Shown: piece by piece, positions 47,339-53,724 of the stretch
How positions within the stretch are numbered: the first letter of the stretch is position 1
Layout of the letters: each line of letters starts with the position of its first letter
IMG/VR virus record: IMGVR_UViG_3300047287_000420
Coordinates: 1-64,000 of that record
DNA from: a virus
DNA length: 64,000 bases
Direction: 5' to 3' (one strand)
The notes under the pieces: model-generated
Database searches by the model: none
Told to the model about the DNA's origin: nothing
Seen by the model: only the letters and a program-made list of their open reading frames with translations
Made by a program: the position numbers and the translations under genes

Positions 47339-47914
47339 CTATTGTAGTGCGTCTATATCGATCCAGTTAGCATCCCAAGCGTCTTCGGAAAAATATTGAA
47401 GCACACCTGCCCACCGGGCTTCGGCCGCTTCCCGAAGAGTCAAATATGTCCCTAAATGATATGTAATACGATTTACTTTTATAGTAACTTTGTACCTCTT
47501 CTCTCTTTTATTCCAATACACACCGCGCACACCAGTCTTATTATTTTTATTGTGTTTTCTATTTTGCATTTGTATACCTTTTGTAGAAACTCTTAAATTG
47601 TCTAGCGCGTTATATAACGAGTTAACGTTTATGTGATCTATCTCAAGAGGGTATGAATCAATTTTATTAGACATAAAATAAATAACTCGTGCGACATTTA
47701 ATCTTTTATTGTCTGCGGTTACGTACCACTTAGCATGTCCGTGGGCGTTAGTACTTATAGACCCAGCCCAATCCCCTGCTTTTATTCGATTACTTGTACT
47801 AACTCTCCATTTCAAGCCTGATTCTTTATCAACTTTCAAAAGGCAAGGTCGAGAAACTTTAAAAAGCTCGTGACATCTCTCGTAACTAATGCCTAGAGGC
47901 TTGATACCTGCCAT
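47339..47914 (-). CDS. HNH homing endonuclease with AP2 DNA-binding domain
   Basis: 191 aa. Centre: RVIYFMSNKIDSYPLEIDHI, NVNSLYNALDNLRVSTKGIQ (HNH_3 core D-H-x-N ... N-x-x-x-N-L-R). C-terminal AP2-like part: KTGVRGVYWNKREKRYKVTI, HLGTYLTLREAAEARWAGVL. A free-standing mobile gene next to thyX, 25 bp upstream of it on the same strand. Confidence 0.88.
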   Translation of the reverse strand: MAGIKPLGISYERCHELFKVSRPCLLKVDKESGLKWRVSTSNRIKAGDWAGSISTNAHGHAKWYVTADNKRLNVARVIYFMSNKIDSYPLEIDHINVNSLYNALDNLRVSTKGIQMQNRKHNKNNKTGVRGVYWNKREKRYKVTIKVNRITYHLGTYLTLREAAEARWAGVLQYFSEDAWDANWIDIDALQ

Positions 47915-47944
47915 CTAAAGCCTGCAAGAAGCAGTTCGACTATA

Positions 47945-48085
47945 TCAGCTCTTAGGAAAAGCCTGTTGATACCTGAGACGAGCAGTAATCTCGCTCGGGT
48001 TCGATACCATTCGAGCGAGGTCAGCAGGTCCCAAACCGAGACGCATCCCAGCCATGCGAACCTTATCAGCATCCTGGTGCATCAT
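47945..48085 (-). CDS. 46-aa hypothetical protein
   Basis: ATG at 48085 overlaps the upstream stop (ATGA); TGA at 47945-47947. HQDADKVRMAGMRLGLGPAD, then RMVSNPSEITARLRYQQAF. Helical, basic. Coupling supports it. Confidence 0.6.
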   Translation of the reverse strand: MMHQDADKVRMAGMRLGLGPADLARMVSNPSEITARLRYQQAFPKS

Positions 48086-48597
48086 TTTTTAATTTTGACA
48101 GGGAGCTGAAGAGGTAAGGTTCCTGCTGTGTTGAGATTCTGCGGGATCATCGCCATCGTCGGATCCATCGCATTCAGGAAGTTCTGCTGCGGAACCGTCG
48201 TCAGAATCTTCAACTTATTACGCATCTCAGGGTTCAAGGTGTTCTGGGTTTTCACCAGGTATTCACCCTTGCTCATATCAGCAGGCCGCTCCGGGATCAC
48301 TAAGTTATCCCTGTGGTTGTAACCAGCAGGCCCTGTCAACTGCTGGCTAGGAACGATATTGCTGGCCTGGACATCTGTAGGTCCCACGGGCTCCCGTGCG
48401 TACTCTCCAATATCGTGCTGATACTGAGAATATACTCGGTTGATGTTGTCTAAACCGGTTGCCCGGTTCAGCTCAATCATCTCAGGAGTGTTCTGATACA
48501 GCGAGGGGTTACCTGTAGCCAAGCTACCGAGTGGTTTCACTCGAGCAGCCATAGGGCCTAAGCCACCGGGGCGCTGTAAGAAGTTTTGGCCGTTCAT
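48082..48597 (-). CDS. Virion-type hypothetical protein
   Basis: 171 aa, rich in Asn, Pro and Gln; MNGQNFLQRPGGLGPMAARV, then ADMSKGEYLVKTQNTLNPEM and a hydrophobic end. No motif. ATGA overlap with the 46-aa gene downstream. Confidence 0.65.
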   Translation of the reverse strand: MNGQNFLQRPGGLGPMAARVKPLGSLATGNPSLYQNTPEMIELNRATGLDNINRVYSQYQHDIGEYAREPVGPTDVQASNIVPSQQLTGPAGYNHRDNLVIPERPADMSKGEYLVKTQNTLNPEMRNKLKILTTVPQQNFLNAMDPTMAMIPQNLNTAGTLPLQLPVKIKK

Positions 48598-48611
48598 AGT
48601 TTTATCTTAGC

Positions 48612-48845
48612 TCAATCAGGTTTCCTAGATCTATTTCTCGAAGCGTCCATTACCCTTAAGTTAGAGGGCGAATTGTTGTGCGGGTTCCGATCTTTATGGT
48701 CGACATCTTTACCATCACCTTTATGGACCCGACCTTCGCGTTCCATAAAGCGCCGCGCTTTATTTCTAGCTGCACGGCGCTTCTTTACTTTCTCGGTACC
48801 ATCGTAGTTACGGTACTCTTCCTTATAGTCTCTCTTATACGCCAT
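48612..48845 (-). CDS. Small HNH-type protein
   Basis: 77 aa, very basic N-terminus (KKRRAARNKARRFMEREGRV) then GDGKDVDHKDRNPHNNSPSN and LRVMDASRNRSRKPD. The D-H-x4-P-x-N-N-S-P-S-N-L-R core marks a minimal HNH family widespread in phages and often near packaging or tail genes. Could be a nicking enzyme or morphogenesis factor. Confidence 0.78.
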   Translation of the reverse strand: MAYKRDYKEEYRNYDGTEKVKKRRAARNKARRFMEREGRVHKGDGKDVDHKDRNPHNNSPSNLRVMDASRNRSRKPD

Positions 48846-48860
48846 CAGCTGACTAAGTTT

Positions 48861-49100
48861 TTACAATTCTAAGCCAGCACGGAACAACTCAGCTACTTCC
48901 ATGCCCCGCATGGTAACCAGGTGCCGAGCAAACTCAGCCAAATCGGACTGAAAACGCTGGAAGAGCCCGGAGTACAGACCGTTATTACAGCCATAGAACT
49001 CATAAAGCGCATCTAAGAAATCTGCCTTGCTTTGCTCATCAGTAACACTCCAGTTATCCAGAATCTTCTGATAATCGAACTCAGCGCCGACAGAAACCAT
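48861..49100 (-). CDS. Small helical hypothetical protein
   Basis: 79 aa. FDYQKILDNWSVTDEQSKAD, FLDALYEFYGCNNGLYSGLF, HLVTMRGMEVAELFRAGLEL. No motif. Same strand as the endolysin, 29 bp downstream of it. Confidence 0.65.
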   Translation of the reverse strand: MVSVGAEFDYQKILDNWSVTDEQSKADFLDALYEFYGCNNGLYSGLFQRFQSDLAEFARHLVTMRGMEVAELFRAGLEL

Positions 49101-49129
49101 GGCTCGAGGGAGAGAGTACGAAGTCTACC

Positions 49130-50365
49130 TCAGCTAGCCAGGATTACCCAGCCACTCTTAGGCCCTTCGACAAGGAATCGAGGTCCCAAGTTTTTCTTGG
49201 AATACAAGCGGTACTTCCCATCAGTAGAAACGTAAGACCCACCAATCAGATCGAGATCGCCGAAAGGATCATGCACCCAGAGTTTCTGGCGGTCTGCGGT
49301 GATGCCCACGCAGCAGATCCAGTGGCCGCCTCCAACAGGATTGGAGACCGGACCTTTGTGGAGGATGCCCATCGGAACAGGGATGCCTCGCTTGAGTTGT
49401 TGCTCGACGGTATCCCAGCTCGCATTCTGGACAAACTTAGCGTCGACACCAAAGTGCTTCAGAGTGTCCAGCTGAGCTGTAGCCGATGTGGTATCACCGT
49501 ACTTATACACCTCATTAATGTACTCATCGTCAGTCTCAATTGCGTCAGGATCGAGAGCCGCCAGGAGCATCGCACAACTGCTAGAGAAGCAGGTGCGCAT
49601 GGGATCTTTCTTGTTATCTCGTTGAGAGAAGTAGGGAACAACTAGTTTGATCTCACCGTCTGTCTTAGGTGGTGTCTCCTGCGTCTCTAAGTCGTTAATA
49701 ATCTTCCAGTGATCCGGGAAGAACCACCATTCAACTTCCGGTTGCTTTTCTAAAAGCACTCGTTGGTGGGCCTCGCCGGCATACATCCTGATTTCAGTCC
49801 ACTGCCACGCGCTGCCCTTAGGGACAAAAAGCTTCTCCTCAGCCTTCAGGGTGCTGGAGTCAACAGGGTGACGCTTGAGCCAAGTATCACGCTTCGCAAG
49901 GAGAGACTTAGCCAAGAGAGGATGCTTCACCTTCTCTAAGAATAACTTTTTCTCCTCTTCCCGGCGCCTAACCAGGCCAGGGACAGCTTCATCACTGCCG
50001 GCTTTGACCCATCTGGCGAATTCACCTGCTACGACCTTGCGATCAGCTCCATGATTAAGCAGACGCAGCATTGTGCTGTTGACGAACGCTGTCGGCCCGA
50101 CATTAAACGTAAAAGAAACTAGTGCATCATATTCATTCTGATTAAGTTTTACGCTTACAAAACTACTGACTGTCTGCTGCGCACTCTCGGTGTCGGCCCA
50201 CAGCAGACGCTCAGCTTCCTCTTCGGTGATGCGCATTCCTGGTTGCACATCAGAACCAGTATGCCCATAGCCGATAGTCAATACACCGGCAGGACAGACA
50301 TAGGCTGTCAGCCGAATACCTTCAAACTTTTTGATTAAATCTATCCCCTTCTGCGAAATACGCAT
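49130..50365 (-). CDS. Bifunctional endolysin: GH24 lysozyme plus C39-like peptidase
   Basis: 411 aa. N-terminal GH24 muramidase with the triad E15-x8-C24-x5-T30 (FEGIRLTAYVCPAGVLTIGY) and GYG; the centre is a linker region; residues ~250-400 resemble a C39_2/papain-like peptidase: Cys in TCFSSSCAMLLAALD, His in GGGHWICCVGITAD, Asp in LWVHDPFGDLDL. It would cut both glycan and peptide parts of peptidoglycan for lysis. Its start codon is directly abutted by the hairpin at 50366-50407. Confidence 0.9.
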   Translation of the reverse strand: MRISQKGIDLIKKFEGIRLTAYVCPAGVLTIGYGHTGSDVQPGMRITEEEAERLLWADTESAQQTVSSFVSVKLNQNEYDALVSFTFNVGPTAFVNSTMLRLLNHGADRKVVAGEFARWVKAGSDEAVPGLVRRREEEKKLFLEKVKHPLLAKSLLAKRDTWLKRHPVDSSTLKAEEKLFVPKGSAWQWTEIRMYAGEAHQRVLLEKQPEVEWWFFPDHWKIINDLETQETPPKTDGEIKLVVPYFSQRDNKKDPMRTCFSSSCAMLLAALDPDAIETDDEYINEVYKYGDTTSATAQLDTLKHFGVDAKFVQNASWDTVEQQLKRGIPVPMGILHKGPVSNPVGGGHWICCVGITADRQKLWVHDPFGDLDLIGGSYVSTDGKYRLYSKKNLGPRFLVEGPKSGWVILAS

Positions 50366-50407
50366 TTGTCAAAATCTGCCTGTATTTACTCTGGCAGAGT
50401 TTGACAA
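50366..50407 (-). promoter_or_regulatory. mRNA hairpin ending at the endolysin start codon
   Basis: On the complement, two 15-base arms (50407-50393 and 50380-50366) pair at 14 of 15 positions with a 12-base loop; the single mismatch is C-T at 50399/50374. The 3' arm ends directly before the ATG at 50365, so the stem covers the whole ribosome-binding region (including AGGCAG). Phage T4 uses a similar hairpin to hold back lysozyme translation from early transcripts. The arms also contain TTGTCA, N17, TACAGG, a possible weak promoter. Confidence 0.75.
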
Positions 50408-50427
50408 TATGCGGCGTGAAATTTTAA

Positions 50428-50826
50428 TTAAGCGGCTGTAATTGTAACCCGGTACTCAGTCTCACTACGACCGGTACGGAACACATAGAGAGTAGCGGTG
50501 TCGCCGTTGGTGACGCTATAAGTGAAGCTAGAGCTGCTGCGACGGGTGATCTTAGGGGCCTCAGCTGTGCCTGCCACGGTGCCGTCAGCTTTATAGACTT
50601 CCACTTTTTTCACAGCAAAAGCTTCAGCATCTAAGGTGATAGTCGCGGTGCCAGAGGTACCGAAAGTCAGGCTAAAAACGTCTGCCAGACCTAAGCCGCC
50701 ATCACCAGCAAAAGAGCGGTAGTTGCCGATGGTGACGTTATTACCGTTCAGAGTGCGAAACTGGCCAAAACGAGTAATCCCTTCAGGGGCGACTCCCGTC
50801 TCACGATTGAAGGTAACTTCGGCCAT
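50428..50826 (-). CDS. Beta-rich virion or decoration protein
   Basis: 132 aa, Thr/Gly/Val-rich: EVTFNRETGVAPEGITRFGQ, then VTIGNYRSFAGDGGLGLADV and TATLYVFRTGRSETEYRVTI. Looks like an Ig/beta-sandwich surface protein. No motif. Upstream of the endolysin on the same strand. Confidence 0.65.
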   Translation of the reverse strand: MAEVTFNRETGVAPEGITRFGQFRTLNGNNVTIGNYRSFAGDGGLGLADVFSLTFGTSGTATITLDAEAFAVKKVEVYKADGTVAGTAEAPKITRRSSSSFTYSVTNGDTATLYVFRTGRSETEYRVTITAA

Positions 50827-50865
50827 GGCTAAATTGGAGACACCTCGATATAAAGATTCTAAGGT

Positions 50866-51213
50866 ATGTATAACAAAGTAAACGCACTTATCTACGAGCT
50901 GATTACCTTCTTATGTAGGTTTTATCCACTAAAACAAAAACCTTGGATCAGACGAATACTGGATTACTGCCGCCCAGATTGGGCTGCTTTTAGAGCTGAA
51001 GTTGCGATTAAAGAAGTCGACAAGCAAGTAGAAGCGCTCCACGAAGCGTGGGATAAGGAAGAAAAAGAAAAACAGAAGCCTATCTACACCGAACTTCCGC
51101 CAGACGGAACTAAGGCGCAAGAGCTCTTAGGTGGTGAGATGCGACTCAGCGCCCCTTGGACTGTTGAGACTTCTGATAAGACTGAGCCTTCTTCTTCGCA
51201 CGAACGCAATTAG
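50866..51213 (+). CDS. Hypothetical protein
   Basis: 115 aa. LIYELITFLCRFYPLKQKPW then a charged helix (KEVDKQVEALHEAWDKEEKE). No motif. It converges with the 46-aa minus gene and overlaps it by 68 bases, an unusual antisense overlap. Confidence 0.55.
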   Translation: MYNKVNALIYELITFLCRFYPLKQKPWIRRILDYCRPDWAAFRAEVAIKEVDKQVEALHEAWDKEEKEKQKPIYTELPPDGTKAQELLGGEMRLSAPWTVETSDKTEPSSSHERN

Positions 51214-51286
51214 GTACGTTCCGGCCGTCCTTCTTTTTGTAGCCTTCCTGAACGTAACCGTCCCAACAGGGTCCTTGCTTAACCAT
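51146..51286 (-). CDS. Small basic CWDGY-type phage protein
   Basis: 46 aa. KQGPCWDGYVQEGYKKKDGR, NVPNCVRAKKKAQSYQ: a small family with GPCWDGY and VPNC landmarks common in phages, often near packaging or virion genes. Role unknown. Eight-base overlap with the upstream gene. Confidence 0.7.
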   Translation of the reverse strand: MVKQGPCWDGYVQEGYKKKDGRNVPNCVRAKKKAQSYQKSQQSKGR

Positions 51287-51494
51287 TGTTCTTAGATTGC
51301 TTGTAGGCACGAGCTTTTCGACCAGCCCGCTTGGCCGCTTCCGTGTTTGCGACCTGAGTGTTCACGGGCTTGCCACGGGTGGCTTGTTTTTTCTTCTCGT
51401 CGGTCGCACGACGCTCTTCCGGGGACAGCGACGCCCAAGCTGCCCGAGGTAAATACCGCTCAGTACGGCCTTTTTCGCGTGCTAGGTCAGCCAT
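51279..51494 (-). CDS. Small basic protein
   Basis: 71 aa, Lys/Arg/Ala-rich: RTERYLPRAAWASLSPEERR, ATDEKKKQATRGKPVNTQVA. Similar to small basic proteins clustered with DUF5872-like genes in phages and giant viruses. One-base overlap with the next gene upstream. Confidence 0.68.
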   Translation of the reverse strand: MADLAREKGRTERYLPRAAWASLSPEERRATDEKKKQATRGKPVNTQVANTEAAKRAGRKARAYKQSKNNG

Positions 51495-51922
51495 TACTGG
51501 ATCGGGCCTCCATAAAGCCAGGCGTCACAGCTTCGTTTAGCTGCGCACTTGAACTTGAAAAGCTGGCAGTAACCTAAGTCGGCTAACTCCAGAACATCAC
51601 GCGGATCCGCTGCGTTTGTTTCGTTTATACCTTTAAGTATGCACTGTTGGATTTGTGGCGACTGATCAAACGCCGCGCAGTTACCGCAGAGGGCCGACTT
51701 TGCGTGCTCGATATCTGTATTCCACAGGTCAGCTTTGTGCTCCCAGAAACCAGGATCCGGATAATCTGGGTTCAGAGGCCCGTAAGCAAACTTATCAATA
51801 GTCCAGTTACGATTTTCTGTGTTCTCCTCAACGTCTAACGTTGCCGTAGGGCAGCTGGGAGACTTTGAAGTAATTTCTTTTTCAAGAAATACCTGAGAGC
51901 GAATAGGAGTACTTGGTTCCAT
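51494..51922 (-). CDS. Cys-rich hypothetical protein
   Basis: 142 aa. CGNCAAFDQSPQIQQC, DLGYCQLFKFKCAAKRSCDA then WLYGG: six Cys in a pattern suggesting a metal or iron-sulfur site. Unknown function, part of the packed minus-strand cluster 52412-51146. Confidence 0.7.
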   Translation of the reverse strand: MEPSTPIRSQVFLEKEITSKSPSCPTATLDVEENTENRNWTIDKFAYGPLNPDYPDPGFWEHKADLWNTDIEHAKSALCGNCAAFDQSPQIQQCILKGINETNAADPRDVLELADLGYCQLFKFKCAAKRSCDAWLYGGPIQ

Positions 51923-52152
51923 CAGGACTCACCGCCTTTTTCGTACTCTTCCCGAGTCTGCCAATCTTCCTTAGACCATTTGCTCAGGCGGTTTTCAGAA
52001 GACTTTTTGCCCTCGTAACGCCCACCGGACTCCTTGTAGTACTTCGTTGCCAATTGCATGGCACGTGCAGAATGGCCGCCAAGCTTTTTCCGTGCTTTAG
52101 CTTTGGCTCTGGCCCACTTTTCGGGATCTTTTTTCTGAGCTACTTCAGCCAT
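51922..52152 (-). CDS. DUF5872-like small basic protein
   Basis: 76 aa. KWARAKAKARKKLGGHSARA, MQLATKYYKESGGRYEGKKS, NRLSKWSKEDWQTREEYEK. The GGHSARAMQLA and KW-x-x-E-D-W landmarks fit the DUF5872 type found in phages and large viruses. Possibly DNA- or capsid-associated. One-base overlaps on both sides. Confidence 0.75.
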   Translation of the reverse strand: MAEVAQKKDPEKWARAKAKARKKLGGHSARAMQLATKYYKESGGRYEGKKSSENRLSKWSKEDWQTREEYEKGGES

Positions 52153-52412
52153 CAGTCCCGACCTTCCGTATTACGTTCAAACTTACGGCCGGCTTTACGC
52201 TCTTCTTTATATTTTTTGGCCCGCGTTTTGGCACGCGTAGCTTTAGACATCTCGCCGCGCCGATCACCTTTTTTAGTCGCCTCCTGGGTGCCTTCTTTCA
52301 GGTCGCCGGAGCGCTGAAGTTGCTTGGTTGCGATTGCATAAGCCGAAGATTCCGACATCTTCGGATTTTCTTTCATAATCGACTTGACTGCGTCGTCGAG
52401 TATGGCGGGCAT
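52152..52412 (-). CDS. Small basic protein with KSSAYAI-type motif
   Basis: 86 aa. AILDDAVKSIMKENPKMSES, SAYAIATKQLQRSGDLKEGT, then a basic tail. The pattern DxxVKxIM...SESSAYAIATxxL is typical of small phage proteins grouped with the two above. Function unknown. Confidence 0.7.
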   Translation of the reverse strand: MPAILDDAVKSIMKENPKMSESSAYAIATKQLQRSGDLKEGTQEATKKGDRRGEMSKATRAKTRAKKYKEERKAGRKFERNTEGRD

Positions 52413-52456
52413 AGATATATAAATGCTCTTAGAATTCTACTAGCTGGATTAGAACC

Positions 52457-52636
52457 ATGATTAATCATCTTACGGAAAACTGGACCGAAATCGTAGGTGT
52501 TTTGGCCGCTCTGCACATGCTGGCGCTAGCCATCGTCAACGTCACTCCGACGCCAAAAGACGATGAACTCTATGGCAAACTGTATAAGGTTATCGAAGTA
52601 ATTGCTGGTATCATTACCAAGCTGGCTAAAAAATAA
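52457..52636 (+). CDS. 59-aa membrane protein
   Basis: ATG at 52457, TAA at 52634-52636, abutting the HNH gene's stop on the other strand. Hydrophobic segment EIVGVLAALHMLALAIVNVT followed by PTPKDDELYGKLYKVIEVIA and a basic end. Holin-like size and topology, and it lies in the same late section as the endolysin, but no holin motif is decisive. Confidence 0.62.
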   Translation: MINHLTENWTEIVGVLAALHMLALAIVNVTPTPKDDELYGKLYKVIEVIAGIITKLAKK

Positions 52637-53002
52637 TTAGGCGGCCACGGGGCTCGGTTCCCAGTAAACAGGCACTAACGAAAAAGGAGCGTCTTCTTGT
52701 TGGTTGACCCAACACAGAATACGCTCCTCTCTTTCTGGTGTCCAGAAGTACTGAGACCTGTACCAGGTGCACCAGTCTTCTGAACTTTTAAGGATGTTGC
52801 AATCGCCGCAGGCTGCGATGAGGTTTTTTCTAGTGGTAGCTCCCCCACGGGCTTTTGGCACAACGTGATCTAACGTTGTCGGATTTTCTTTACCGCAATA
52901 AGCGCAACAGCCCCAATCCTCAAATATTTGCTTTCGAAATCTCTTTTTGGCAAACCGCTTCTGTAAACAAGAAAGGTCAAAAAGAAGATCCCGTTCGCTC
53001 AC
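52637..53002 (-). CDS. HNH endonuclease
   Basis: 121 aa. CCAYCGKENPTTLDHVVPKA, RGGATTRKNLIAACGDCNIL: CxxC, D-H, N-L, CxxCN define a standard HNH zinc fold. Probably a free-standing or packaging-linked nuclease. Located between virion genes. Confidence 0.88.
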   Translation of the reverse strand: MSERDLLFDLSCLQKRFAKKRFRKQIFEDWGCCAYCGKENPTTLDHVVPKARGGATTRKNLIAACGDCNILKSSEDWCTWYRSQYFWTPEREERILCWVNQQEDAPFSLVPVYWEPSPVAA

Positions 53003-53113
53003 AAGTGTGAGTGCGGCTACACTTATTCTACCGAAATAATCGTAATTTACAGCTCGGCACTATCCACATCTATTAAAAAACAATCTGTGAGTTTGTAGTG
53101 CTTCCTTTAAAGT

Positions 53114-53641
53114 TTAAATAATCAAGTTTGTACCGGTCTCGCCAGAAGGAGCTGGTTGCGCGGGAGGCCATTGGGGCCAGTAGCTGTAGTCTGTTGTAGA
53201 TCCACCGGATGGAGTTGCGTAAGTTATGTAATTAGCAAGTTGGTCCGTGGTTTGAGTATTTCGAATTTCTAAAACTTTTGTTTCGCAGTAAACACGGATC
53301 TCCTGGCGCCAACTTTTAAGTCCACTCGGTACTGGAGTTCCGTTATCTGTTTCCCGGATAACAGTCCAATCGGACGGAACTAAAATAGTATTAGCAGTAT
53401 AACGAGTTTGATCAACCCAACCAGATACTAAAACTCCATGATCTTTGGGGATTAGAGTACCGCTTGCGGTATAACCCCAATAAAACCGTTGATCGTAATA
53501 CGGAGGATCTGGTACTTCAGTAATTCCAATCGCTTCGCGCTCCTCGACAGAGGAAAGACGCAGCCAGTTAGCTGGGTACTGAATACCGTTATGAGTAAAA
53601 GCCTGATCAGGAGACAGAGGCTTACCGTCTAACAGAAACAT
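53114..53641 (-). CDS. Tail-fibre-associated hypothetical protein
   Basis: 175 aa. GKPLSPDQAFTHNGIQYPAN, WLRLSSVEEREAIGITEVPD, DQRFYWGYTASGTLIPKDHG: pattern of cyanophage proteins next to tail fibre genes (prediction only). Pro/Ser-rich C-terminus. Downstream of the LamG-type fibre on the same strand. Confidence 0.65.
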   Translation of the reverse strand: MFLLDGKPLSPDQAFTHNGIQYPANWLRLSSVEEREAIGITEVPDPPYYDQRFYWGYTASGTLIPKDHGVLVSGWVDQTRYTANTILVPSDWTVIRETDNGTPVPSGLKSWRQEIRVYCETKVLEIRNTQTTDQLANYITYATPSGGSTTDYSYWPQWPPAQPAPSGETGTNLII

Positions 53642-53724
53642 AACTCAGCCTTTTTTGTAATTATAGCCTACAACAATAAGTTGACTGGTGCTAACCTCTG
53701 CCCACGCTGTAATCGTGTTAACTA

